Shown here in pieces: positions 6,536 through 14,514 of a stretch of 21,844 nt of DNA. The translations under genes were made by a program, and so were the position numbers. Numbering within the stretch: the first letter of the stretch is position 1; each line of letters starts with the position of its first letter. The notes beneath the pieces are model-generated. The model had not been told where the DNA came from. It saw nothing but the letters and a program-made list of their open reading frames with translations, and ran no database searches. Source of the stretch: an uncultured Eubacteriales bacterium (GTDB taxonomy: Bacteria > Bacillota > Clostridia > Oscillospirales > Oscillospiraceae); NCBI GenBank assembly GCA_900545515.1, contig UQZA01000039.1, forward strand, positions 1-21,844, written 5' to 3'.

Positions 6536-8332
6536 ATGCGAAAAAACGTTTGCCTGAAGGCCACATGGCGGCAGCCCTGGCGCACCATGTTGCTGCTTCT
6601 CTTTTGTGCGGGGCTTACCTTTGCCTTTCTGTCGCAGGTGCTGCAATATTGGGTGATTCAGGATGCAGTGGCGGACAGCGCAGGATATTATCACGCGGTT
6701 GGCGCGCTCCGGACAGAGAATACAGAGGCGGAGGACGCGTTTCCTTCTCTGTCGGTTTTGGAGAAAAGCGAATATGTAGATTATGTCAATACGTATGTCA
6801 GCAGATATGGGACTATGCAGGATGTATTTAACACGGACCTAAATGGCGATTTGAATAATCATATCCTGTACCTACAGGGGACATTTCGGGAAATTACGAA
6901 GGAAACAGAGAAACCTCTCTGTATGTACGCGCAAAAATACGTACCCAGAGAGGTTGCTTATCTGACGTTTGACATTACCAACCTGTTCTCCGGTCACCCG
7001 GAAATGGCTTCTTTAGGGGAGATGCGTTTTCGCATGGATGTCACCCAAAATCGTGATTTTATGAACCGCTTGCAGGAGGAACTGCAGCCTGGAGAATCGT
7101 ACCTGTTCTGTGCCCAGTGGAAAAAATACTATTACCCGCAGATTACCCAGCCTTGTAATACGTTGCTTCCTTTGGGTACGGTCCAGGGTCCCAGATTGGA
7201 CCAGGCGGCCTATTACGCAGGTGATGATAACCAATACTCCCTTCCAGTGGCAGAGGGAGATTTGTGGGACTATTTTTATCCTGTCCCCCAGGGGTTTGTG
7301 GTAGACTTTACCGATCCGGAGTTGGCAGATGTGGCTCTGGCGCTGGAGTACCTCAATGCCAACGAGCATGGTGTGTCGGTAATTCCAGTGAAGGATATGG
7401 CTACGATTCCGCATTTTGCTGAGAACTATTTTCTCAGTGAGGGGAGACTCTTAACCCTGGAAGATGACGCAGCGCGGAACAAAGTTTGTGTGGTCCATCA
7501 GGGCTTGGCAGACCGGCGGAACCTGAAGGTTGGGGATACCTTGACCATTACGATAAAAGATTTGGAGATGTATCACTGGGGGCAGACTTATCCGGATTGG
7601 GAGCCGAACCTTGCGGGGGCCCCTGAGGTGACCGAATCGTATACCATTGTGGGGACGGTATATAGCTTGCAAAAAAATACAGATTCTATGCAGTATTCGG
7701 AAATCTATATTCCGAATTGTTTCTATCCAGCTCACTTCCGGCAGACCGTATGGGCTGGAAGCTGTGGTTTTGTGCTCCGGAATCCCGCCGACAAAGCCGC
7801 TTTTTTGGAAGAATCTGGGACACAGCTGCAGGAGCTGGGCTTCCGGGCAGAATTTGTGGATGACGGATGGGACGCGTTTTATGATTCCTCCCAGGCGGTT
7901 CTGCAAACCACGCGCAATAGTGCTCTGCTGCTGGGCCTGCTGCTGGTGTTAGGCTTTTGGCTTGTTGCGTTCCTGTATCAGAGAGCCAGACGGCGGGAAG
8001 TGGCCATTCTCAGGAGCTTGGGTACGCCCAAGGGTTCCGCCCTGGGCCAGGCGCTGCTCCCTATGGGCCTTTTGGGTTTTGCTGGTGTCATGGCTGGTTT
8101 TGTGGCGGCTTATTACTATGGCTTAGAAAAGGCCCGAGAGGCTGTGGCATCGCTCCAGACGGCCCAGTCCTTGGCGGTGCGTGTTCCGCTGACCAAATTG
8201 ATTGGATTAGGGGCTGCAGTGTGGTGTTTCCTGCTCCTTTTCGAGGCGATCCTTTTAACGATTCCCAGTTTCTGCTCCATTCTACCACTATTGCAAGGAG
8301 GTAAAACCCATGGAAAGAAAAGCAAAGCGTAA
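6536..8332 (+). CDS. ABC transporter permease, FtsX/MacB type (first subunit)
   Basis: This 598-residue membrane protein has the FtsX-type layout: one N-terminal membrane helix (about residues 15-35), a large extracytoplasmic domain (about 40-455), then three helices near residues 461-483, 505-530 and 552-578. The cytoplasmic loop RARRREVAILRSLG, typical of these permeases, follows the second helix. ATG 6536 is chosen because GGGAGGA lies six bases upstream; a GTG at 6512 has no site. It overlaps the second permease by 23 bases. With its partner and the ATPase it forms a transporter of the type used for peptide export or peptide resistance, so it may secrete the mature product or protect the producer. 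Which of the two cannot be told here. Confidence 0.85.
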   Translation: MRKNVCLKATWRQPWRTMLLLLFCAGLTFAFLSQVLQYWVIQDAVADSAGYYHAVGALRTENTEAEDAFPSLSVLEKSEYVDYVNTYVSRYGTMQDVFNTDLNGDLNNHILYLQGTFREITKETEKPLCMYAQKYVPREVAYLTFDITNLFSGHPEMASLGEMRFRMDVTQNRDFMNRLQEELQPGESYLFCAQWKKYYYPQITQPCNTLLPLGTVQGPRLDQAAYYAGDDNQYSLPVAEGDLWDYFYPVPQGFVVDFTDPELADVALALEYLNANEHGVSVIPVKDMATIPHFAENYFLSEGRLLTLEDDAARNKVCVVHQGLADRRNLKVGDTLTITIKDLEMYHWGQTYPDWEPNLAGAPEVTESYTIVGTVYSLQKNTDSMQYSEIYIPNCFYPAHFRQTVWAGSCGFVLRNPADKAAFLEESGTQLQELGFRAEFVDDGWDAFYDSSQAVLQTTRNSALLLGLLLVLGFWLVAFLYQRARRREVAILRSLGTPKGSALGQALLPMGLLGFAGVMAGFVAAYYYGLEKAREAVASLQTAQSLAVRVPLTKLIGLGAAVWCFLLLFEAILLTIPSFCSILPLLQGGKTHGKKSKA

Positions 8333-9593
8333 TTGTGCGCTATCGGTTCGGTGCCGGTATGTTGCCCGGCAAATCCACCGGTCCCCGGGTAGGGGCTTGC
8401 TGGCTCTGCTGGTTGCTGCAGTGCTGCTGTTTGGCTTATGCTATCTGCAAGAGAGCATCCTATCCAACCAGCAGGAAATGGAGCGGCTCTACTGCACCAT
8501 AGAAGTTGGTGGGCGGATTCTCCCTAAGGATACTGCCTCCGACGCATATAATTATGGATTTCTTTCGCACGATGTTCCGGAGCAGCTGCAGGAGACTGGC
8601 TTTATTACAGACATGGTGTTGGAGTCCGCAATCAATGGCGTTGTATATGGCAAAGATAAAAACGGAACCCTTACGGGAAAGGAGGCGGCTACACAGATAC
8701 GCGGTGTAAGCGACCTGGATCGGTATGCCCCTGTGGTGGACGGCACCATAATGGTCCATTTTCTACCGAATTGGGGCACAGAAAACTTTAGCCAGATGAA
8801 TAATGTGTCGACAGACAACGCCAGCATATATTGGGTTGCTTGCCCGGTTTTACTGAGCACAACTCTATGTGAAATGTTAGAGGTTCAACCAGGAGACCTT
8901 GTGAATTTGGACTTCTTGACGGCGGGAGGTCTCTGCTATATCTGCGGATCTTTCACAAATAATTCCACAGAGACAGCGAACGTGCTCATCTCCCAGGAGA
9001 TGCTGGATAGTATACACGAATTGCACGAGGCGGAGCCAACGTATTTATACACAAGATGTGACTTTACCCTTGACCCGGCACAAAATTTCCGGATTAACGA
9101 ATTCCGGGAAGTAGCGGAGAAGCTGCTAGCCGAAGACCAGAAGAACCGGGAAAATCAGGGAATACCGGGGGATGAGACACTGTTCGTCCTCCAAGACAGC
9201 GAACTAACCCAGGCTATTCAGCCTCTGGAAAAGAATCTCTCCCTAATGCGCCTGCTGTTCCCCATCACCCAGGCGGTGGCTGCCCTCGTTTCTGCGGCCC
9301 TGGCCATGCTTCTGCTGGCTCAGCGGGCGAAGGATACGGCCATTTTGCGGGTGTTGGGCATTTCCCGCAGCCAGACCCGGTGGATGCTGGGGGTGGAGCC
9401 GGTGCTGGCGGCCCTGCTGGGTGTGGGATTGGGAGTTTTGGTGGCTTTCCTGCTTTTGGGGAGGCAGGCCCTGGGGACCTCCTGCCTGATCAGCCTGGGG
9501 CTGTACCTGGCCGGGTGTCTCCTGGGTACCATTCTGGGCACAGTCCGCGCCGTAAACCGCAAGCCCCTGGAGCTACTCCAGGTGAAAGAATGA
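8310..9593 (+). CDS. ABC transporter permease, FtsX type (second subunit)
   Basis: This 427-residue protein resembles the first permease in plan: an N-terminal helix (LLALLVAAVLLFGLCYLQ, about residues 30-47), an extracytoplasmic domain to about residue 310, and three C-terminal helices, with the FtsX loop AKDTAILRVLGISRSQTRW. The ATG follows AAGGAGGT at 8295-8302 with good spacing and lies inside the previous gene. The ATPase starts 12 bases after its stop. It is likely the second half of a heterodimeric permease, so the gene pair looks like an old duplication that has diverged strongly in the extracytoplasmic domain. Confidence 0.85.
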   Translation: MERKAKRNCALSVRCRYVARQIHRSPGRGLLALLVAAVLLFGLCYLQESILSNQQEMERLYCTIEVGGRILPKDTASDAYNYGFLSHDVPEQLQETGFITDMVLESAINGVVYGKDKNGTLTGKEAATQIRGVSDLDRYAPVVDGTIMVHFLPNWGTENFSQMNNVSTDNASIYWVACPVLLSTTLCEMLEVQPGDLVNLDFLTAGGLCYICGSFTNNSTETANVLISQEMLDSIHELHEAEPTYLYTRCDFTLDPAQNFRINEFREVAEKLLAEDQKNRENQGIPGDETLFVLQDSELTQAIQPLEKNLSLMRLLFPITQAVAALVSAALAMLLLAQRAKDTAILRVLGISRSQTRWMLGVEPVLAALLGVGLGVLVAFLLLGRQALGTSCLISLGLYLAGCLLGTILGTVRAVNRKPLELLQVKE

Positions 9594-9605
9594 GAAGGAG
9601 GACGC

Positions 9606-10274
9606 ATGATGTCTGAATTAACCTTGCAACAGGTAAGCTATCGTTATCCAGGCGGCAGCCGCTACGCCCTGGACGGAATCAGCGGGACCTTTTCCGCCGG
9701 GAAGCTGTACGCCGTCATCGGCCCCTCTGGCAGCGGCAAGAGCACGCTCCTGAGCCTGATGGCGGGGCTGGACCGGCCTACAGAGGGCTCCCTGCAGCTC
9801 AACGGGAGCGACTACCGGTCGCTGAACCTGGACCGCTGCCGGAGGCAGGAGATTGCCATGATTTTCCAGGCCTTTCAGCTGTTCCCGCTGCTGACAGTTC
9901 TGGAAAACGTGTGCTTCCCCATGGAGGCCAATGGGGTCAAGCAAAAGGAGGCCAAGGCAAAGGCGAAAGAACTACTTACATCTGTGGGCATTTCGGAGGA
10001 GCAGCATCAGCGGTACCCCGCGAACCTTTCCGGCGGGGAGCAGCAGCGGGTGGCCATTGCCCGCGCCCTGTCCTCCGGTGCAGGGATCATTCTGGCCGAC
10101 GAGCCCACGGGCAACCTGGACACGGCCAACGGCAACCAAGTAATGGAGATCCTCCTGCGGCTGGCTCACGAGGAAGGGCGCTGCGTGATCGTAGTCACCC
10201 ACGACATGGACATCGCCGCCCAGGCAGACGAGGTCTGGCGTATGAAGGACGGGGCCCTGGCTCTGGAGGCGTGA
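9606..10274 (+). CDS. ABC transporter ATP-binding protein (LolD/MacB type)
   Basis: This 222-residue ATPase for the two FtsX-type permeases has Walker A GPSGSGKST (39-47), signature LSGGEQQRV (141-149), Walker B ILADEPTGNLD with Asp165 and Glu166, and switch His199 (in VVTHD). All catalytic residues are present. The DEPTGNLD form is typical of the LolD/MacB/SalX group. GAAGGAGGAC lies just upstream; either of two adjacent ATGs (9606 or 9609) may be used. The gene ends about 40 bases before the second cluster promoter and has no visible terminator, so read-through into the exporter is possible. Confidence 0.93.
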   Translation: MMSELTLQQVSYRYPGGSRYALDGISGTFSAGKLYAVIGPSGSGKSTLLSLMAGLDRPTEGSLQLNGSDYRSLNLDRCRRQEIAMIFQAFQLFPLLTVLENVCFPMEANGVKQKEAKAKAKELLTSVGISEEQHQRYPANLSGGEQQRVAIARALSSGAGIILADEPTGNLDTANGNQVMEILLRLAHEEGRCVIVVTHDMDIAAQADEVWRMKDGALALEA

Positions 10275-10314
10275 CTGGGATTGAGGCCAAAACTCCATGC
10301 CCGTGATAAATAAT

Positions 10315-10343
10315 TTGCAAATTCAGTCAAATTCTGCTATCCT
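10315..10343 (+). promoter_or_regulatory. internal promoter of the exporter-protease operon
   Basis: TTGCAA at 10315-10320, a 17-base spacer and TATCCT at 10338-10343 with an extended TGC. The sequence repeats the maturase promoter almost exactly, including the surrounding TCTGCTATCCTATA and AAACAA. It would start transcription near 10350, leaving a leader of about 65 bases. Confidence 0.7.
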
Positions 10344-10415
10344 ATAAGAAACAAAGGGGGGCTTTTTGACCATACGACGGCCCCTGCAGTACAAACCGGA
10401 TGGGGGAGAAGCAAC

Positions 10416-12239
10416 ATGAAAACACGCCGGATAGAAGATGCCAGAGCCTTTTTGTCCGCCGTTTCCTTCTGCTTCTCCCTCTCCTGGAGAACTTCTCCCT
10501 TTTATACGGCGCTTCGCCTCCTGTCGAACCTTCTCCCTTCCGTCATTGGAATTGTGACCGCGTGGCTGGGGAAATGTCTGCTGGACATGCTCTCCGGCGC
10601 GCAGCTGGGGGGGCAGCGGGAGGTTTTGCTTTTGGCTGCCGCCATGTTGGCTCTTGCGCTGCTGCGCGGGGGTGTGCAAAAGGCCGGAGTGTACGCCCAA
10701 TCCATGCATGAGGATATGATCCAGGGAGAGCTGGCGGCCTATTTGATGGAAAAGGCCATTGGTATGGATCTGGAATACTTTGATGATCCGAATTACTATG
10801 ACAAGCTGACGGCCTGCACCCGGGATGCTTATGCCATTGAGAATTTGCTGTGGAATACCTTATCCGCTGTGAGCGCCGGGATTTCTGCGTTCCTTGCATG
10901 TGTAGTAGTCTGCCGGGCCAATCTGCTCTATGGCGTTTTGATGATTGTGGCGGCCGTTCCCTCCTCCATAGCTGGGGCCAGGTATATGAAGCTGCTCTAT
11001 CACCTCAGTTTGGAGCAAATCAACGGCGAACGGCAAAAGGGCTATTTGCAGGCTATTGCCACCAGCCGCAGCTATGCTCAGAGCATTCGCTTCTTCCACG
11101 CAGGCACCCGCCTGAAGGAGAAGTACCAGCGCCTCTGGAAAACCATGTTTGAGGAGCGGCGGGACATGAACCGGCGCAGGAGCATTCTGACCAGTCTTTT
11201 GGAATTCCTGCCGGAGGCTGTGGCTGCCTGGGTGGGGGTGGACATTTCTATGCAAATCTTGGCAGGCAGCGCCACGGTGGGCGACTACTCCCTGTATACC
11301 GGATTGGCTGCCCAGCTTTGGTCCAGCGTCTCCCTTTTGCTCAGCGCCGTCATGCAGATTTATGACAATCAGCTGAAGATTACAAATTTGAAATCCATTC
11401 GCCAGTTCCAAAATCACGTTTTGGACACCGGCACCCGGCCTCTTTCTGCTGTGCGCTCCATTGAATTTGACGAGGTGTGCTTTTCCTACCCCAAGACCGG
11501 CCGGAAGGTGCTGGATCGTGTCTCCTTTGCCATTCGCCCAGGGGAAAAGGTGGCGGTGGTGGGGCTGAACGGCTCCGGAAAGTCCACGCTGATCAAGCTG
11601 CTCCTGCGCTTTTATGAGCTGGACAGCGGCGTGATTCGGGTCAATGGCGTGGATATCCGGGAATATCCGATTTTGGAGCTGCGCAAGCATTTCAGCGCCT
11701 ATTTTCAGGATGAACAGAGCTATAGCTTCACCCTGCTGGAAAACCTGACCATTGCAGACCCGGACCACCCGGACTGCGTTGCCGCTGCGAAGCAGGCGTT
11801 TTCCGCAAGCGGCTGTGATGACCTGCTGCAGCGTGCACCCAAGGGCTTGGACACCTACCTGACCCGGATTTTTGATGAGAATGGTATGGAGCTGTCTGGA
11901 GGACAGTACCAGAAAATTGCCTTGGCCCGTGCCTTTTTCCGCCGGCACACGGCGCTGATCCTGGACGAGCCCTCCTCCAATCTGGACCCGGAGGCCGAGC
12001 ACCGGCTGTTTGAAGAGCTGCGAAAGCTCACAGCGGGCAAAACGGTGCTCTTTACCTCCCACCGCCTGTCCAATGTTTCCTTGGCGGACCGGATTGTGGT
12101 ATTGGAGCACGGTGTGGTTCTGGAGGATGGAACGCGGGAGGCCCTGCTTCAGCAGCGCGGCCGGTTTGCAGAGCTGTTCCAGTACCAAAAGGAGCATTTT
12201 GAGACCCAGGCAGAAAAAGGAGAAGGGGCCTTGTCATGA
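10416..12239 (+). CDS. ABC exporter, fused permease and ATPase
   Basis: This 607-residue half-transporter has six predicted membrane helices in about residues 25-330, then an ATPase with Walker A GLNGSGKST (383-391), signature LSGGQYQKI (from 493) and Walker B LILDEPSSNLD (Asp517, Glu518). It is of the type that exports peptides or lipids and would work as a homodimer. It lacks the N-terminal C39 peptidase domain of bacteriocin exporters, so leader removal must come from another enzyme, plausibly the S8 protease encoded next. GGGGGAGAAG precedes the ATG. The stop overlaps the next start (ATGA at 12236), a sign of tight coupling. It is a likely secretion route for the Cys-rich peptide. Confidence 0.9.
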   Translation: MKTRRIEDARAFLSAVSFCFSLSWRTSPFYTALRLLSNLLPSVIGIVTAWLGKCLLDMLSGAQLGGQREVLLLAAAMLALALLRGGVQKAGVYAQSMHEDMIQGELAAYLMEKAIGMDLEYFDDPNYYDKLTACTRDAYAIENLLWNTLSAVSAGISAFLACVVVCRANLLYGVLMIVAAVPSSIAGARYMKLLYHLSLEQINGERQKGYLQAIATSRSYAQSIRFFHAGTRLKEKYQRLWKTMFEERRDMNRRRSILTSLLEFLPEAVAAWVGVDISMQILAGSATVGDYSLYTGLAAQLWSSVSLLLSAVMQIYDNQLKITNLKSIRQFQNHVLDTGTRPLSAVRSIEFDEVCFSYPKTGRKVLDRVSFAIRPGEKVAVVGLNGSGKSTLIKLLLRFYELDSGVIRVNGVDIREYPILELRKHFSAYFQDEQSYSFTLLENLTIADPDHPDCVAAAKQAFSASGCDDLLQRAPKGLDTYLTRIFDENGMELSGGQYQKIALARAFFRRHTALILDEPSSNLDPEAEHRLFEELRKLTAGKTVLFTSHRLSNVSLADRIVVLEHGVVLEDGTREALLQQRGRFAELFQYQKEHFETQAEKGEGALS

Positions 12240-13627
12240 GAGTTGCATTAATTGACGACGGCGTTGTGCCCCAGGTGGTTCCCAGGCTTCCGGCGCGGAA
12301 CGACCTGTGTGTGCTGGAGGATGGGACCATCCGCCAGCGCCGCCAGGATGAGCCGGTTCTGACGGACCACGGCACCACCAGTGCGCAAATCTTGCATATG
12401 TACGCACCTGAGGCCGAAATCTGCTCTCTGCGAATTTTTTCCTCCCCCAAATTGCGGGCGTCGGTCGGGCAGCTGGCGGCTGCCCTGGAGTGGTGCTGGC
12501 GGGAGAAGATCCCCCTGATTCACCTGAGTCTTGGCACGACCTTATCCTCGGACTATGAGCTGCTTTGTCCCATCCTTGCAAGGCTGATTCGGGGGAACCA
12601 GATGGTGGTTGCGGCCCACAGCAACCGGGATGCGTATACCGTTCCAGCCTGCCTGATGGGTGTGCTGGGTGTTTCTGCAGATCCGCAGATGTCTGGCTAT
12701 CAGTATGCGGTGCAGGATGCGGCGGGGCCAGAGCAGGTCCAGATTACTGCATCGTCCAGACACGCGCTGACCAGTCCCACAGGCCGGGTCTATGAAACCC
12801 AGGTGACCAACAGCTATGCTGCGCCGGTGGTCACGGCTGCGGTCCATGAGCTGCTCCGGAAGAGCCCTCCGCTTTCTCTGACTGTTGCAGAAGTGTATGA
12901 GAAATTGGCCGGTCGCCAGGTGGATATCTCCCGAAGCCGGCCGGATTTTATTACAGAAGCGATTGTCTACCATCCATCCGCGGCTCCGGTCTGCCAGGAG
13001 GATTTGTTTTTTACCGTGCGGGCTGTGGCGCATACGGCTGCGCAGTGGAGGCAGGCCCTCCGGGAACACCCTGGGATTCCTACCGTCCTTCTTCCGTCTG
13101 CCACTGGGGAGGGGATGGACGCCGTCCTGGATTGGCTGCATGAAAAGCAATGCCCAGGGCTTCTGTGCGCAGGCCCGTTTCCTGCCAAAAGCGGCCTGCC
13201 ACCGGTTCTTCTTTGGGAGGAAGGTTGCCGCAAAAGCTTCCCGGAATACCAGTTTCCCGCAGATTGCGCCAGCGTCGCAATTACACCGGCCAGCCAGACC
13301 GCTTTACACCTGGCAAAGACGCTGCAAAGAAAATTCCAGGCGGATGGATATGGATGTACCGTGGTTTCGGACTTGCCGGCGGCCTATCTCTACGGGGCAG
13401 CATATCTGTACCGGGACGAGACTGGCACACCCAGAATTTCTACCTGGGCCCGGCATACCCAAACAGACGTATGGATTTTCTGTACCGAGAGAAAACCAGA
13501 CTGTGATCAGAGCATTCAGATCAAAGCATCCGGCGTGCCGATATTGGGGGAGACGGAGACGGAAATTTCCCAGGAGCTTGCAAAGGAGGAGGTGGACGAA
13601 CTATACGATTTTCTCCTTCAATCATAA
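12236..13627 (+). CDS. subtilisin-like (S8) protease with C-terminal Rossmann-like domain, peptide maturation
   Basis: This 463-residue cytoplasmic-looking subtilase (no signal peptide) has all catalytic residues: Asp7 (in LIDDGV), His45 (in TDHGTTSA), oxyanion Asn130 (in AAHSN) and Ser193 (in TNSYAAP, a variant of the usual GTSMAxP). The protease part ends near residue 210. The remaining 250 residues are not a standard subtilase domain. Around residues 345-391 they carry a block (DGYGCTVVSDLPAAYLYG) that aligns without gaps to the central block of the TIGR04066-like protein. It is translationally coupled to the ABC exporter. A role as leader peptidase for the precursor is inference from context. 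It is too short and lacks a prodomain for a general secreted protease. Confidence 0.78.
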   Translation: MRVALIDDGVVPQVVPRLPARNDLCVLEDGTIRQRRQDEPVLTDHGTTSAQILHMYAPEAEICSLRIFSSPKLRASVGQLAAALEWCWREKIPLIHLSLGTTLSSDYELLCPILARLIRGNQMVVAAHSNRDAYTVPACLMGVLGVSADPQMSGYQYAVQDAAGPEQVQITASSRHALTSPTGRVYETQVTNSYAAPVVTAAVHELLRKSPPLSLTVAEVYEKLAGRQVDISRSRPDFITEAIVYHPSAAPVCQEDLFFTVRAVAHTAAQWRQALREHPGIPTVLLPSATGEGMDAVLDWLHEKQCPGLLCAGPFPAKSGLPPVLLWEEGCRKSFPEYQFPADCASVAITPASQTALHLAKTLQRKFQADGYGCTVVSDLPAAYLYGAAYLYRDETGTPRISTWARHTQTDVWIFCTERKPDCDQSIQIKASGVPILGETETEISQELAKEEVDELYDFLLQS

Positions 13628-13636
13628 ACCTGGGGC

Positions 13637-13661
13637 AAGACGGTTCCTGGCGGCGTCTTTT
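13637..13661 (+). terminator. possible weak terminator after the protease gene
   Basis: AAGACG (13637-13642) pairs with CGTCTT (13654-13659) across an 11-base loop, followed by TTTTC. The stem is short and the T-tract weak. It lies ten bases after the protease stop. Confidence 0.35.
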
Positions 13662-13680
13662 CAAAAAAAGAAAAAACTTC

Positions 13681-13709
13681 TTGACAAACCAGAGACGGTA
13701 TGGTATCCT
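13681..13709 (+). promoter_or_regulatory. promoter of the flavodoxin gene
   Basis: A perfect -35 TTGACA (13681-13686), a 17-base spacer and TATCCT (13704-13709). The predicted start of transcription, near 13716, falls inside the palindrome at 13712-13729, so that site should act as an operator. Confidence 0.8.
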
Positions 13710-13711
13710 AT

Positions 13712-13729
13712 GGTTAGTCAGAGCTAACC
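13712..13729 (+). promoter_or_regulatory. palindromic operator site 1 (GGTTAG-N6-CTAACC)
   Basis: The 18-base palindrome GGTTAGTCAGAGCTAACC covers the predicted transcription start. The half site GTTAG/CTAAC resembles DtxR/IdeR-type metal-regulator half sites, but with a different spacing, so the regulator is not identified. Flavodoxin is typically induced when iron is short, which would fit an iron-sensing repressor (inference). Confidence 0.6.
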
Positions 13730-13757
13730 TATCTTGTTTCCTCCCAAGGTTGTCGCC

Positions 13758-13787
13758 GCCCCGGCAGGTTGCCAGTCTCACCGGGGC
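13758..13787 (+). other. hairpin in the flavodoxin leader, between the two operator-like sites
   Basis: GCCCCGG (13758-13764) pairs with CCGGGGC (13781-13787). The 10-base repeat TTCCTCCCAA flanks it at 13738-13747 and 13795-13804. The ordered layout (palindrome, repeat, hairpin, repeat, palindrome) may be an RNA fold or a protein-DNA array. Confidence 0.45.
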
Positions 13788-13806
13788 AGCGCCATTCCTC
13801 CCAAAC

Positions 13807-13822
13807 GTTAGCTCTGGCTAAC
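13807..13822 (+). promoter_or_regulatory. palindromic operator site 2 (GTTAG-N6-CTAAC)
   Basis: GTTAGCTCTGGCTAAC differs by one base from the reverse complement of the core of site 1. The centre-to-centre distance is 94 bases, about nine helical turns, which would allow looping. It lies 35 bases before the flavodoxin ATG. Confidence 0.55.
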
Positions 13823-13857
13823 CCAGGATTTTTCTCACACCGGAGGCGTTGCACATC

Positions 13858-14286
13858 ATGAAGAAAATCGCAGTTGTTTATTGGAGCGGAACCGGCAACA
13901 CGGAGCAGATGGCTCGACAGGTGGCTGCCGGGGCCCAGGAGGCGGGGGCTGAGGCAGAGGCGATTGCCGCTGCATGGTTTTCCGCCAGCCAGGTGGGCTC
14001 TTTTGACGCCATCGCCTTTGGCTGCCCGGCTATGGGTGCGGAGGAGCTGGAGGCGGACGAGTTTGCCCCCATGTTCGAAGCCTGCCTACCCCAGCTCCGG
14101 GACAAACCCATTGCTCTGTTTGGCTCCTATGGCTGGGGCGATGGGGAGTGGATGCGGAGTTGGGAAGGCTCTTGCGTCCAGGGCGGCGCCATTTTGGCGG
14201 CTGCCAGTGTCATCTGCCAGGAAGCGCCTGACGAAGAGGCAGACGCTGCCTGCAAAGCCCTGGGCCGGGCCTTGGCCGGGTCCTGA
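13858..14286 (+). CDS. flavodoxin
   Basis: This 142-residue FMN protein carries low-potential electrons in the cytosol and often replaces ferredoxin when iron is scarce. The phosphate-binding loop is WSGTGNTEQMA (residues 9-19), with FGCPAMGAEE and LFGSYGWGDGEW as the two flavin-flanking loops. Length and layout match short-chain clostridial flavodoxins. The ATG at 13858 follows GGAGG at 13842-13846; a TTG at 13849 is too close to that site. It stands alone, with its own strong promoter, palindromic leader and terminator, so it is regulated separately from the peptide cluster. Confidence 0.92.
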   Translation: MKKIAVVYWSGTGNTEQMARQVAAGAQEAGAEAEAIAAAWFSASQVGSFDAIAFGCPAMGAEELEADEFAPMFEACLPQLRDKPIALFGSYGWGDGEWMRSWEGSCVQGGAILAAASVICQEAPDEEADAACKALGRALAGS

Positions 14287-14363
14287 CCGGGGATTCCTCT
14301 TCGAAACCTCCTAAATCCTTCACAGTCCTTTCTTTTCTTTCTGCGTGACAGGGCGGATTGCCC

Positions 14364-14409
14364 AAAAAAACAAGATTGGTTCCCTTGCCAGGAGCCAATC
14401 TTGTTTTTT
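14364..14409. terminator. strong bidirectional rho-independent terminator
   Basis: A run of A followed by CAAGATTGGTTCC pairs with GGAGCCAATCTTG followed by a run of T. The stem is about 19 base pairs, counting A-T ends, with one G-U wobble, and there are T-tracts in both directions. It ends the flavodoxin transcript on the plus strand and could also end the converging regulator gene on the minus strand. Confidence 0.9.
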
Positions 14410-14514
14410 GCGCATCTATGCAGAGACCAATGCTGATGGCGGGAGGTGACGTCCATGTCATCGACTGAAGGGCCGCCGTCTAAAATGAACTGGCGCGGGA
14501 GCGCATGTAAGAAT

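Noticed and set aside
10860..12197. Minus-strand frame of about 445 codons opposite the ABC exporter
   Set aside because: The plus strand has all ABC motifs; the antisense product is a mirror of that coding bias.
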